Notes: a model not told the origin generated them from the letters alone. DNA of 64,000 nt from Massilia norwichensis (GCF_024753245.1 NZ_JANUGX010000001.1:124001-188000), one strand, 5' to 3'. Numbered from the stretch's first letter, positions 46,690 through 55,762 are shown. Translations and numbers: made by a program.

Positions 46690-47655
46690 ATGAAGAACTG
46701 GATCAACCGCCTGCGCGGCGGCGCCGACACCCCGCCCGCCGCCTCGCCCCAGACGGCAGCCCCCGACGACCGGACCGCCGACCTGGCGGCCGAGATCGAT
46801 GCCACCTACTACCGCTGGCTGACGGCGGCGCGCGGCTATGCGGCGCCGGACGAGGTCGAGACCCGCATCCTCGACGAAGTGCGGATCCTGTCCCTGCAGC
46901 CGGGCGAAGCGGCCGGCCTGGTGCCGCGCGTGCCCGAGGCGATCCCCAAGTTGCTGGCCAGCCTGAACGACGAAGACGCCTCGGTGCCCGAACTGGCGCG
47001 CCAGGTCGCGCAGGACGTGGTGCTGGTGGCGGAAGTGATCCGCGAAGCCAACAGCGCCTACTACCGCCCGATCTCGCCGGTGAAAAATGTCGAGGCAGCG
47101 ATCATGATGCTGGGCCAGAACGGCTTGCGCATGCTGCTGGCGCGCATCGCCTTCCGTCCCCTCATCAATATGCAGGCCGATGGCTTTGCGCGCGAAGCCG
47201 CGCCCCAGGTGTGGAACCAGTCGGTGAGTTGCGCCCTGGCCGCCAGCCTGATGGCGCCGGGCCTGAGCACCGGCGTGTTCGAAGCTTACCTGGCCGGGCT
47301 GATGCAGAACCTGGGCTTGATCGTCGCTTTCCGCGTGGCCGACCGGATCGGCCTGGACGGCCGGATACCGGGCTCGAGCAGCTTCGGCGCGCGCCTGCTG
47401 GGCGGCAGCCGCCAGCTCTCCTCCGCCATCGCCCTGCACTGGAATTTCCCCAAAGAAGTAGCCGGCGCCATCGCCCATGCGGGCCAGGACGGCCCCGACC
47501 ACCTGGCCGAAGCGCTGGCCCTGGGCGACCGCATCGCCAAGCTGCGCCTGCTGATCGACGCCGAGGTGCTGGCCGAAGACGATGCCCTGGTCACCGACGG
47601 TCTCGACAACTTCCAGCGCCGTTGCCTGGGCAAACTGGCCAAGCTGGAAAGTTAG
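46690..47655 (+). CDS. HDOD domain protein
   Basis: 321 residues. Residues 75-280 form an HDOD domain, a catalytically inactive relative of HD phosphohydrolases: EAIPKLLASLNDEDASVPEL, QVAQDVVLVAEVIREANSAY, VKNVEAAIMMLGQNGLRMLL and GVFEAYLAGLMQNLGLIVAF. HDOD proteins often act as signalling adaptors near cyclic-di-GMP or chemotaxis systems. No GGDEF, EAL or receiver domain is attached here. The N-terminal 60 residues are charged and Pro/Ala-rich. No Shine-Dalgarno sequence is visible upstream of the ATG. Confidence 0.9.
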   Translation: MKNWINRLRGGADTPPAASPQTAAPDDRTADLAAEIDATYYRWLTAARGYAAPDEVETRILDEVRILSLQPGEAAGLVPRVPEAIPKLLASLNDEDASVPELARQVAQDVVLVAEVIREANSAYYRPISPVKNVEAAIMMLGQNGLRMLLARIAFRPLINMQADGFAREAAPQVWNQSVSCALAASLMAPGLSTGVFEAYLAGLMQNLGLIVAFRVADRIGLDGRIPGSSSFGARLLGGSRQLSSAIALHWNFPKEVAGAIAHAGQDGPDHLAEALALGDRIAKLRLLIDAEVLAEDDALVTDGLDNFQRRCLGKLAKLES

Positions 47656-47740
47656 CGAAAAATCACGTTCGCCCCTTGCGCATGCTGCGTCGGCCCCCAT
47701 ACCCAGGCTTGGACCGACAACATCGACAGGGAGTGCGTGT

Positions 47741-48736
47741 ATGAAACCAGAAACGATCCGCGTCGTGATCACCGGCGCATCGAGCGGCATCGGCGCCGCC
47801 ACGGCGATTGCCTTTGCCCGGCAAGGCGCCAGTCTGCTGCTCGGGGCGCGCGGCGAGGAAGGCCTGGCCGACGTCGCCCGCCGTTGCCGCGAGGCCGGCG
47901 GACGGGCCGACTTTGCGCTGGTCGACGTGACCGACGCCGACGCGGTCGCGCGCTTCGCCCGCCGTGCGCGCCAGGTGCTCGGTGGGATCGATTTGTGGTT
48001 CAGCAATGTCGGCATCGGCGCAGTCGGCAAATACCTCGATGTGCCGATCGCCGACCACCACCGCGTGATCGACGCCAACCTCGTCGGCCACATGAACGAT
48101 GCCTACCCGGTCTTGCCGATCTTCCGCGACCAGGGCCATGGCATCTGGGTCAACATGATTTCGGTCGGCGGCTTCATCGCCTCTCCCTATGCCGCCGCCT
48201 ACACGGCCAGCAAGTTCGCCCTGCGCGGCTTCAGCCAGGCCTTGCGCGGCGAGCTGCACGACTACCCGAACATCCACGTCTGCGACGTCTACCCGACCTT
48301 CGTCGACACGCCGGCGATCTACCACGCCGCCAATTACAGCGGGGCCAGGCTCAAGATGCCGCCCGGCGCCATGGCGCCGGAGCGCGTGGCCGAGGCCCTG
48401 GTCGCGCTGGCCCGCAAGCCGCGGGCGACCACCGTGGTCGGCGCGCCGGCCAGCGCCCTCGAGCTGGGCCAGTTCGCGGCGCCCGTCACCGCCAGCCTGA
48501 TGGACCGCTTCATGGACCGCTGGACCAGGCGGGCGCCGCCGGCCGCCGACACCAGCGGCACCTTCTACGTCCCGCCGGTGGGGGCGAGCGGCATCCGCAG
48601 CGGCATGCGCGGCGGCGGCTCGGATGCGGGCGCGGGCGCCGTCACAGGCGGGGCCGGCCAGAACAAGGCGGCGCTGGCGCTGGGCGCCACGCTGCTGGCG
48701 GCGCTCGGCCTGCAATTACTGCGACGCCGCACCTGA
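47741..48736 (+). CDS. short-chain dehydrogenase with C-terminal hydrophobic tail
   Basis: 331 residues. A classical SDR domain covers about 1-260: TGASSGIGAATAIAF cofactor motif, catalytic Ser in MISVGGFIASPYAAAYTASK with Tyr and Lys in YTASK. The expected NNAG motif is SNVG. The last 70 residues are unusual: a Gly/Ser-rich linker (GIRSGMRGGGSDAGAGAVTG) and a hydrophobic stretch ALALGATLLAALGLQLLRRR, suggesting anchoring to the membrane by the C-terminus. AGGGAG precedes the ATG at a good distance. The substrate is unknown. Confidence 0.88.
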   Translation: MKPETIRVVITGASSGIGAATAIAFARQGASLLLGARGEEGLADVARRCREAGGRADFALVDVTDADAVARFARRARQVLGGIDLWFSNVGIGAVGKYLDVPIADHHRVIDANLVGHMNDAYPVLPIFRDQGHGIWVNMISVGGFIASPYAAAYTASKFALRGFSQALRGELHDYPNIHVCDVYPTFVDTPAIYHAANYSGARLKMPPGAMAPERVAEALVALARKPRATTVVGAPASALELGQFAAPVTASLMDRFMDRWTRRAPPAADTSGTFYVPPVGASGIRSGMRGGGSDAGAGAVTGGAGQNKAALALGATLLAALGLQLLRRRT

Positions 48737-48760
48737 GAGGCGCCCACCGCCCGGCGCCGC

Positions 48761-50560
48761 TCAGGGCGCCTGCGCCATGCGCTGCTGCAGCAGCCACAAC
48801 TGCGCGTAGGCGCCCTCCTGCTCCAGCAATTCCGCATGGGTGCCGCGCTCGACGATGCGGCCGTTTTCCATGACGATGATGGCATCGGCGTTCACGATGG
48901 TCGACAGGCGGTGCGCGATGATCAGGGTGCTGCGGTTGCGCGCCAGCCTTTCCAGCTCCTGCGTGATCGCATGTTCCGAGACCGAATCGAGGGCCGAGGT
49001 CGCTTCATCGAAGATCAGGATGGGCGGGTTCTTCAGGATCGCACGGGCGATGCCGATGCGCTGCCTTTCGCCGCCCGAAAACATCACCCCACGCTCGCCC
49101 ACCGGGCTGTCGTAGCCTTCCGGCAGCGCCGAAATCAAGCCGTCCAGCTGGGCCGCCCTGGCCGCCGCCACGACTTCCTCCCTGTCGGCGTCGATACGCG
49201 CATAGGCGATGTTGTTGCCGATCGTGTCGTTGAACAGCGCCGCGTCCTGGGGCACGACACCGATCGCACGGCGCACGCTGGACGGGCTGCGATGGCGGAT
49301 GTCCTGGCCGTCAATCAGCACCCGGCCCGTGTTCGGGTCGTACAGGCGCAGCAGCAGCCGCGCCAGGGTCGACTTGCCGGAACCGCTGCGCCCGACCACC
49401 GCCAGGGTGGTGCCGGGCGGAATGCGGAAGCTGACGTCGAACAGCACCGGCCGCTCCGGGTCGTAATGGAAGCTGACGTGCTCGAACACGACCTCGCCGG
49501 CGCCCGGGTGCAGTACCGGCGCATCCGGCGGGTCCGGCATTTCCGGACGCTCGCGCAGCAGGCCGAACAGGCGCTCGGCGTTGACGCGGGCGTCGCGCGC
49601 TTCGCGGTAGACGAAGCCGAGGGCGTTCAGCGGCAGGCAGACCTGCAGCGCGTAGGCGTTGATCAGCACCAGGTCGCCCACGCTCATGCGGTGCTGCATG
49701 ACGGCCTGGCCGGCGAACAGCATGATGGCGGCCACGCCGATGGCGATCACGAAGCTCTGCCCCACGTGCAGGGTGAACAGGGCGCGCTGGTTGCCGACCC
49801 CGGCCTCCAGCCAGCCATCCATGATGCTCGCGAACTTGCGCGACTCGAAGGCTTCGTTGCCGAAATACTTGACGGTGTCCGCATTGATCAGGCTGTCCGC
49901 CAGCTGCCCCTTGGCGCGCGAGTCGAGCTTGTTGACGCGCCGCTGGTAGACCACGCGGCGCGCCGTGAACACCAGCGTAAAGCCGACATAGGCGAGGAAG
50001 GTAAGCACGATGATGCTGGAGAAGCCCGGGTGGTAGCGGCGCAGCATCACCGCCAGCACCAGGCCGATCTCCACCAGGGTCGGGACAATGGTGAACAGCC
50101 CGACACCGAGCAGGAAGGCGATGCCGTTGGTGCCGCGGTCGATGTCCGGCAGCAAACTGCCGACCTGGCGCCGGGCATGGAAGCGCGGACCGAGCGCGTG
50201 CAGGTGGGCGAAGGTCTTTTGCGCGAAATTCGAGACCGTGCTGAGCGTCACGCGCGCGAACAGCAGGTCGCGCCACTCGTTGAACAGGGTCGAGGCGAAG
50301 CGCAGCAAGGCATAGCCGGCCAGCAGGTAGATCGGCAGCTGGGCCGGCAGCGCAGGCTGGGAAAAGGCGTCGATGATGCGCTTGAGCACCAGCGGCACCG
50401 CCACCGTGGCGATCTTGGCGACGATCAGCAGCAGCACCGAGGCGGCGATGCGCCAGCGGTAATGCCGGGTGACCGCCCACAGCTCGGCGGCGAAGGGGCG
50501 CCGCGGGCCGGGCGGGTCGGGCTCGTCGGGATTGCCTGCGATGTCGGGGTCGTGCGCCAT
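48761..50560 (-). CDS. Atm1/HMT1-like ABC transporter, fused permease-ATPase
   Basis: 599 residues. A six-helix exporter domain spans about 40-330, with DTVKYFGNEAFESRKF, a motif typical of the Atm1/ABCB7/HMT1 group that exports glutathione-linked or iron-sulfur-related compounds. The nucleotide-binding domain spans about 360-595: Walker A GRSGSGKST (Lys396), Q-loop GVVPQDAALFNDTI, signature MFSGGERQRIGIARA, Walker B ILIFDEATSALD, and H-loop IIAHRLS. All are intact. It probably acts as a homodimer in the inner membrane. The SIMPL-protein gene lies 98 bp upstream on the same strand. Confidence 0.92.
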   Translation of the reverse strand: MAHDPDIAGNPDEPDPPGPRRPFAAELWAVTRHYRWRIAASVLLLIVAKIATVAVPLVLKRIIDAFSQPALPAQLPIYLLAGYALLRFASTLFNEWRDLLFARVTLSTVSNFAQKTFAHLHALGPRFHARRQVGSLLPDIDRGTNGIAFLLGVGLFTIVPTLVEIGLVLAVMLRRYHPGFSSIIVLTFLAYVGFTLVFTARRVVYQRRVNKLDSRAKGQLADSLINADTVKYFGNEAFESRKFASIMDGWLEAGVGNQRALFTLHVGQSFVIAIGVAAIMLFAGQAVMQHRMSVGDLVLINAYALQVCLPLNALGFVYREARDARVNAERLFGLLRERPEMPDPPDAPVLHPGAGEVVFEHVSFHYDPERPVLFDVSFRIPPGTTLAVVGRSGSGKSTLARLLLRLYDPNTGRVLIDGQDIRHRSPSSVRRAIGVVPQDAALFNDTIGNNIAYARIDADREEVVAAARAAQLDGLISALPEGYDSPVGERGVMFSGGERQRIGIARAILKNPPILIFDEATSALDSVSEHAITQELERLARNRSTLIIAHRLSTIVNADAIIVMENGRIVERGTHAELLEQEGAYAQLWLLQQRMAQAP

Positions 50561-50658
50561 GGCCTCGGTCCGGGATACTCTCCCTTGGACCGGGCCGGGC
50601 GGATTTGGGTCGCCGCGCGCGCCTGCGCCGCCTCAAGCGTAAGCCGGCGCGCCCGTGC

Positions 50659-51456
50659 CTACTTCGCCTTGCGCGCCCTGGCCGGCGCCGCGTTCTCGAG
50701 GCGGTAGACCATGTCGACCGACTGGCGCAGCTTGAGCGCTTGCACCATGATGAAGACATCGCGGTCGATCTCCGCGGCACTCTGGTTGGCGGGGCGGCGG
50801 GCCTGCCTGCGCTCGCCTCTGAATTCGTCGCGCTCCAGACCCAAGTTGGTGCCCAGCTTCTTGATGGCATCGCTGGTCATCGCCATCGCCGGGCCCAGGC
50901 GGCGCCCGGCTGCCGTCGCCATGACCTCGGCCTGGTGGCGCGCATCCACGACCGCTTCGGCAACCATCTCGTCGGTGACCTTGTTCATCGTGCTGAGGTC
51001 GAAATCGGCGGCAAAGCTGTCCAGGTTGGGCTTGCCCAGCAGGCCGCCGGCCAGCGCCGGCCAGTTGGCGACATTGCGCAGGTTGATCTTCACGTCGCAG
51101 CTCAGTTCGTACACAGCTTGGCCGTCGGCCGCGGGCTGCTTGCGCAGGCCCTGGCGCACCTCGCGCACCTGCATCTCCTCGACGTCGATGCTCAGCCTCT
51201 GCATCAGTTCGCGCACCTCGGCCATCCGAGCGTCGATGGTCGCGCGCGCGGCCGCCGGGTCGGTTCCCTCGGCCACGACCTGGAAGTCGAGCGACGCGAT
51301 ATCCGGCATCTCGACCCGGTAACTGCTGCCGTTCACGTGCGCGAAGGGATAGTCGGGAATCGGCGAGGCCAGCGCCGGCCCGGCAGGCAGGCTGAGGGCG
51401 GCGACGGCCATGGCGCAGGCGGTCAGGATGGGCAGGAAGGGCTTCATGTTCAGCAT
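50659..51456 (-). CDS. SIMPL (DUF541) domain periplasmic protein
   Basis: 265 residues. A signal peptide ends near AGPALASP. A SIMPL-type domain (about 45-240) has VEMPDIASLDFQVVAEGTDP, AARATIDARMAEVRELMQRL, LSCDVKINLRNVANWPALAG and EAVVDARHQAEVMATAAGRR. SIMPL proteins are bacterial envelope proteins of poorly understood, sometimes oxidative-stress-linked, function. The start at 51456 is chosen because GGAG lies six bases upstream; an ATG three codons later is also possible. It follows the FtsX-type permease gene by 21 bp, so the two are likely co-expressed from the BlaI-type operator region. Confidence 0.85.
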   Translation of the reverse strand: MLNMKPFLPILTACAMAVAALSLPAGPALASPIPDYPFAHVNGSSYRVEMPDIASLDFQVVAEGTDPAAARATIDARMAEVRELMQRLSIDVEEMQVREVRQGLRKQPAADGQAVYELSCDVKINLRNVANWPALAGGLLGKPNLDSFAADFDLSTMNKVTDEMVAEAVVDARHQAEVMATAAGRRLGPAMAMTSDAIKKLGTNLGLERDEFRGERRQARRPANQSAAEIDRDVFIMVQALKLRQSVDMVYRLENAAPARARKAK

Positions 51457-51477
51457 GGACACTCCATCAGTAAGAAA

Positions 51478-53847
51478 TCATTGGTCGCGCAAGGCCAGCG
51501 CGGGCGACACCCGCATCGCCGCCAGCGCCTGGCGCGCGCAGCCGGCCAGCCCGACGAGGCCGACGCCGGCGCAGGCCAGTACCAGCGGCCACCAGCCCAT
51601 CGGCGCGCGCTCGACGAAACCGGCAAGGTAGCGCTCGGTCCACAGCCAGGCCGGTGCCAGCGCCAGCAAGGCGCCCAGCCCCAGCAGGCCCAGCCACTCG
51701 CGTGCGACCAGCAGGCCGATGTGGCGTGCCGTCGCGCCATGCAGCTTGCGCAGCACGAATTCGCGGGCGCGGCGCCGGATCGTATAGCTGGCCAGCACGT
51801 AAATGCCGAAGCAGGCGAGCGCGGTCGCCACCACGCTGGCCAGGGCCAGCACCCTGGCCTGGCGCAGGTCGTCGGCGTAGTTGTGGGCGAACACCGAGGT
51901 CGCGGTCTCGATGTCCGGCAAATCGTTCGGGAAGTGGCGCGCCCACAAAGCCTCGATGAAGGCGCGCGCCGCGGGCAGCGGCCCACGCACCCGCACCGTC
52001 AGCACGGTCCCGTCCTCGTTCTGGGCGTAGATGATCGGTCCCGGCTTCTGGCGCAGCGTCGTGAAGCGCAGGTCCGGCGCGACGCCGATCACGCGCAGCT
52101 TGCCGTCGACGATCTGGCCGACCGCGGCCTCCGGCGAGGCGAAGCCCAGCGCCTGGACCGCGCGCGCGTTCAGCACCACGCCGTCCTCGCCTTCGCGCGC
52201 GAACAGCCGGCCCGCCAGCGGACGCAGGCCGAGCACCTGGAAGAAATTGGCGCCGACCTCCTTGCCCTCGATGGGGAGGGTGGTACCGTCGCGCAGCGTG
52301 ACGTTGCGGATGATCGTCACCTCGTCGCGGCCGATCGCCTCGGCCATGGCAACCGCGCCCTCGATCATGGGCGAGCGCACCAGCTCGGCCTTGAAGGCAT
52401 GCGCCGCGGCCGAACCGGGCTTGCCCGGCAGCGCCAGCACCAGCTGCGGCGACGGATCGAAGCCGGGGTCGACGGCGCTGGCGTAGCTGGCCTGCCACCA
52501 GACCGACATGCTGGCCGTCACCAGTCCGATTGCGGCAGCGAACTGCGCCACCGTCAGGACCCGGCGCAGGCGCACGCCGGACAGGGTGTCGCCGCCGCGC
52601 CCGCCCAGGGCGACGCTGGCCGGCACCCGCGCCGCCAGCCAGGCCGGATACAGGCCGGACAGCAGGCCGGTGCCCAGGCCGATCGCGGCCATCAGGGCCC
52701 AGCCGGCCAGGCCATAGCTGCCGGCCAGCGGGCGCCCGACCAGTTCCGAGAACAGCGGCAGGGTCAGCCACGCCAGCAGGGCGCCGAGCAGGGTCGAACT
52801 GGCGCCGACCAGCAGCGATTCGGCCACGAACTGCCCGGCCAGGCCAATGCCCGAGATGCCGAGCGCCTTGCGCACCGCGATCTCGCGGCGGCGGGCGGCG
52901 GTCCGCACGGCGGCCAGGTTGATGTAGTTGACGGCCGCCAGCGCCAGGATCAACAGGCCCAGCAGGCCAAGGCCGGCGATGGCCGCGGGGCTGCCGTAAC
53001 GTTCGCCGGCGCGTCCGGCCAGCAGGTCCGCATCGAAATAGACTCTGGACAAGGCCGTGACGGCGATGCTGGTCAGCGGTTTGGGCCTGCCATCGGTCAG
53101 GCTGGCGGGCAGGCTGGCATCGCGCTCGGTCGCGACGATGCGTTCCAGCGCGGCTTCCAGTTGCGCCGGCCCGACGCCGGGCGCCGGCCGCAGGTAGAGG
53201 CGCGCGCCCCTGGACCAGGCGCCCAGCGTCGTCGTCGGCGGCGGGTCCCAGCTGTGCACGCCCTTGCCGAGCAGGGCGCCGAAGTCGGGGCTGGTGTTGG
53301 CCGGCAGGTCGGCAATCACGGCGCGCACGACGAAAGGCGCGCCGCCGACCGTCAGCACCTTGCCGAGAGCGTCCGCGGTGCCGAACAGGCGCAGCGCTTC
53401 GCTGCGGCTGAGCACCAGCGCATCGGGCCGCGCCAGCGCCGCGTCGGCATCGCCGGCCAGCGCGCGGATGCCGAAAAACGCCAGGTAGTTGGGCTCGACC
53501 ACCGTCAGCCTGAGCTGCACCAGGCGCTCGCCGATGCGTGCCGCGAGCTGCTCGCTGCGGCCGTCGGTGCTGTCGCTGACCAGCCCGGCGGCTTTGGCCC
53601 TGGCCGCGAGGAGCGGCGGGCCTTTTTCGACCCAATCGGGCCGCGGAAACATGTTGCGGCGCTCCTTGACGACATAGATGCCGTCGGCGCCCTGAAGCGC
53701 GCCGTTGTAGCTCCAGGCATAGCGCACCAGCCCGAACAGCAGGAAGCAGGCCGCCAGCGCCACCGCCAGGCCCAGTACCGCCACCGCCGAATACACGGGT
53801 TCCCGGGCCAGCAGGCGCCAGGCAAGGCGAAGGTTTCGCAGCTTCAT
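51478..53847 (-). CDS. FtsX/MacB-type ABC permease, two-unit form
   Basis: 789 residues with the repeated MacB_PCD plus FtsX arrangement. An N-terminal membrane helix (about 15-40) precedes a large periplasmic domain (about 45-270) and three membrane helices (about 277-385, LGLLGLLILALAAVNYINLA). A fourth helix near 425 leads into a second periplasmic domain (about 450-660), and three more helices follow (about 670-780). LAAVRTAARRREIAVRKALG and FVLRKLHGATARHIG are the coupling segments. No ATPase gene is adjacent. It may pump or signal across the envelope. It is divergent from the BlaI-type gene, with TAGACA-N4-TGTCTA 18 bp before its start. Confidence 0.88.
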   Translation of the reverse strand: MKLRNLRLAWRLLAREPVYSAVAVLGLAVALAACFLLFGLVRYAWSYNGALQGADGIYVVKERRNMFPRPDWVEKGPPLLAARAKAAGLVSDSTDGRSEQLAARIGERLVQLRLTVVEPNYLAFFGIRALAGDADAALARPDALVLSRSEALRLFGTADALGKVLTVGGAPFVVRAVIADLPANTSPDFGALLGKGVHSWDPPPTTTLGAWSRGARLYLRPAPGVGPAQLEAALERIVATERDASLPASLTDGRPKPLTSIAVTALSRVYFDADLLAGRAGERYGSPAAIAGLGLLGLLILALAAVNYINLAAVRTAARRREIAVRKALGISGIGLAGQFVAESLLVGASSTLLGALLAWLTLPLFSELVGRPLAGSYGLAGWALMAAIGLGTGLLSGLYPAWLAARVPASVALGGRGGDTLSGVRLRRVLTVAQFAAAIGLVTASMSVWWQASYASAVDPGFDPSPQLVLALPGKPGSAAAHAFKAELVRSPMIEGAVAMAEAIGRDEVTIIRNVTLRDGTTLPIEGKEVGANFFQVLGLRPLAGRLFAREGEDGVVLNARAVQALGFASPEAAVGQIVDGKLRVIGVAPDLRFTTLRQKPGPIIYAQNEDGTVLTVRVRGPLPAARAFIEALWARHFPNDLPDIETATSVFAHNYADDLRQARVLALASVVATALACFGIYVLASYTIRRRAREFVLRKLHGATARHIGLLVAREWLGLLGLGALLALAPAWLWTERYLAGFVERAPMGWWPLVLACAGVGLVGLAGCARQALAAMRVSPALALRDQ

Positions 53848-53864
53848 CGGCACCTCGGAGGATG

Positions 53865-53978
53865 TAGACAATGCTGTCTATGCTATTCCCATTCTTATCG
53901 GGTTCGCAATAATATTTCGATAAATATTTCGGTAGACAGGCGAATCTAGAACGGCTAGTCTACGCGGGCGCATAGACT
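53865..53978. promoter_or_regulatory. cluster of BlaI-type operator candidates in a divergent promoter region
   Basis: TAGACAATGCTGTCTA (53865-53880) is a perfect 6-4-6 dyad just before the permease gene. TAGACAGGCGAATCTA (53933-53948) matches the same frame with a weaker right half. AGTCTA-N10-TAGACT (53957-53978) is a perfect dyad with inverted half-sites just before the regulator gene. The stretch between is AT-rich and suits two divergent promoters. BlaI/MecI repressors bind short TACA/TGTA-type dyads; GACA/TGTC here would be a variant. Confidence 0.7.
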
Positions 53979-53995
53979 GTTTTCGAGGATGAACC

Positions 53996-54427
53996 ATGGC
54001 CAAGCCCCCTGCCCCTTCCAAGCCGACGCCGGCTGAACTCGACCTGCTGCAAGTGCTGTGGCCGCTCGGTTCCGGCACCGCCCGCCAAGTGCACGACGAG
54101 ATCCTGAAGACCCGCCCCGACGTGACCTACGCCACCGTGCTGCGCCTGATGCAGATCATGCACGCCAAGGGTTTGCTGATCCGCGACGAAAGCGAACGGT
54201 CTCACGTGTATGCCCCGGCCCAGGCCCAGGAATCGCTGCAAACCAATCTGCTCAAGGACCTGATGCAGCGCGCCTTCTCCGGCTCGGCCAAGGCGCTGGT
54301 GCTGGCCGCGCTCAAGAGCGGCATCTCGAAAAAGGAACGTGAAGAAATCGAAGCCCTGCTGAAGGACGACGGCAAGCAGGGTGAGGACAGGCAGCTCGCG
54401 GACAGGCAGCTCGAGGACAAACGATGA
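53996..54427 (+). CDS. BlaI/MecI/CopY-family transcriptional repressor
   Basis: 143 residues. The N-terminal winged helix (about 10-80) reads LDLLQVLWPLGSGTARQVHD and TYATVLRLMQIMHAKGLLIR, the Penicillinase_R signature. The C-terminal dimerisation helices (about 85-130) include the region where BlaR1-linked proteolysis normally cuts. The tail is charged (EDRQLADRQLEDKR). It overlaps the M56 peptidase-like gene by four bases, the standard repressor-sensor arrangement. It is expected to bind the dyads at 53865-53978 and be released when the sensor is activated. Confidence 0.93.
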   Translation: MAKPPAPSKPTPAELDLLQVLWPLGSGTARQVHDEILKTRPDVTYATVLRLMQIMHAKGLLIRDESERSHVYAPAQAQESLQTNLLKDLMQRAFSGSAKALVLAALKSGISKKEREEIEALLKDDGKQGEDRQLADRQLEDKR

Positions 54428-55710
54428 GCGCCCCGGCCCTGGTCGCCGCCGTCGGCTGGACCCTGGTCCATTTCGTCTGGCAGGGCGCCCTGCTCGGCTG
54501 CGTCGTCGCCGTGCTGCTGACGGCCTTGCGCAATGCCCGGCCCGAAACGCGCTACGCGGTCGCCTGCCTCGGCCTGCTGCTGTGCCTGGCATGGCCGGCC
54601 GTCGACCTGGCCCTGCTGCTGAAGGCGGGCGGCAGCGTGGCGGACGGCACGCCGGTGCCGGGCGGTGCCGGCGCCGGCACCGCCGGGCCGAATACTGCCG
54701 GACTGCTGCCATGGCTCGGGCAGAACCTGGGCTGGATCGTCGCGCTGTGGGCGAGCTGTGCCGGCGCACTGAGCCTACGCATGGTGGTCGGCCTGCTATG
54801 GATCGGCCGCGCCGCCCGTCTCGAATCCCAGGACCCGGTCTGGCAGGCGCGCCTGGCGCGCCTGGCCGAACGCTGCGGCCTGGACCGCGAGGTGCGACTG
54901 CGGGTCGTGGACGGCCTGGCCAGCCCGATCACGGCCGGCTGGTGGCGCGCGGTGGTGCTGGTGCCGGCCAGCCTGGTCGCCGGCATGCCGCCGCACCTGC
55001 TCGAAGCCCTGCTGGCACACGAACTCGGCCATGTCCGGCGCCACGATTACCTGGTCAACCTGCTGCAGAACGTGATCGAGACCCTGCTGTTCTACCACCC
55101 GGCCGTGTGGTGGCTGTCGCGCCGCATCCGTGCCGAACGCGAACAGATCGCCGACGATTTCGCCGCCCGCCACCTGGGCGAGCCGCGCCGCCTGGCGCTG
55201 GCGCTGTCGGAGCTCGAAAAGCTGCAGTTTTCCAGCCACCACCTGGCCCAGGCCGCGAACGGCGGCGACCTGATGGCACGCATCCGCCGCCTGCTGCGCC
55301 CCGACGTGCAGGCTCTGAACTGGAAAGCGGCAATCCCGGTGCTGGGCCTGGCCGTCGTGTGCGCCGCCAGCGCGCATGCGCCGACGAGCCGCGTCACCGC
55401 TTCCGCTTCGACGCCCACGCATTCGAAGAGCGCGCGGCAGCAGGCGATCGTCGACTTCAACAGCTGCCGCAAGCCTGAATACCCGAAAGAGGACCTTGCC
55501 GCCGGGCATCAGGGCACGGTCACGCTCGGCTTCATGCTCGATGAGCGGGGTGGGGTGCTGGACGCATTCGTCAGGAAATCGAGCGGTTATCCCGGCCTGG
55601 ACGAGGCGGCACGCAGCGCCCTGGCGCTGTGCAGTTTCCATCCGGCCCGCGAAAACGGCGTACCGGTGCGGACCATGGTCCCTGTCCAGTACGTCTGGAC
55701 GCTGGAATAA
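54424..55710 (+). CDS. BlaR1-like M56 metallopeptidase fused to a TonB C-terminal domain
   Basis: 428 residues. Membrane segments lie at about 5-37, 40-60 and 98-122. The cytoplasmic zinc-protease domain has the HELGH motif (His199, Glu200, His203) in LLAHELGHVRRHDYLVNLLQ, followed by RAEREQIADDFAARHLGEP. A last membrane segment (about 300-318) precedes a periplasmic TonB-like domain (about 345-428): RKPEYPKEDLAAGHQGTVTL and GYPGLDEAARSALALCSFHP. There is no penicillin-binding sensor domain. The TonB-type domain is therefore the likely sensing or partner-binding part. Signals should trigger cleavage of the neighbouring repressor. Confidence 0.93.
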   Translation: MSAPALVAAVGWTLVHFVWQGALLGCVVAVLLTALRNARPETRYAVACLGLLLCLAWPAVDLALLLKAGGSVADGTPVPGGAGAGTAGPNTAGLLPWLGQNLGWIVALWASCAGALSLRMVVGLLWIGRAARLESQDPVWQARLARLAERCGLDREVRLRVVDGLASPITAGWWRAVVLVPASLVAGMPPHLLEALLAHELGHVRRHDYLVNLLQNVIETLLFYHPAVWWLSRRIRAEREQIADDFAARHLGEPRRLALALSELEKLQFSSHHLAQAANGGDLMARIRRLLRPDVQALNWKAAIPVLGLAVVCAASAHAPTSRVTASASTPTHSKSARQQAIVDFNSCRKPEYPKEDLAAGHQGTVTLGFMLDERGGVLDAFVRKSSGYPGLDEAARSALALCSFHPARENGVPVRTMVPVQYVWTLE

Positions 55711-55711
55711 A

Positions 55712-55738
55712 AAAACCGCGGCTGCCAGGCCGCGGTTT
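55712..55738 (-). terminator. bidirectional terminator between the M56 gene and the CoA-transferase operon
   Basis: AAACCGCGGC (55713-55722) pairs with GCCGCGGTTT (55729-55738) around a six-base loop. On the minus strand the stem is followed by seven T, ending the CoA-transferase transcript. On the plus strand only three T follow, so it would be weaker for the M56 gene. Confidence 0.88.
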
Positions 55739-55762
55739 CGTTTGGCGCGCTTGGTTCAGGCT

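Noticed and set aside
50605-53949. A 1114-codon frame antisense to the permease and SIMPL genes
   Set aside because: Low-complexity Gln/Arg/His/Ala composition without motifs, covering two well-supported genes.
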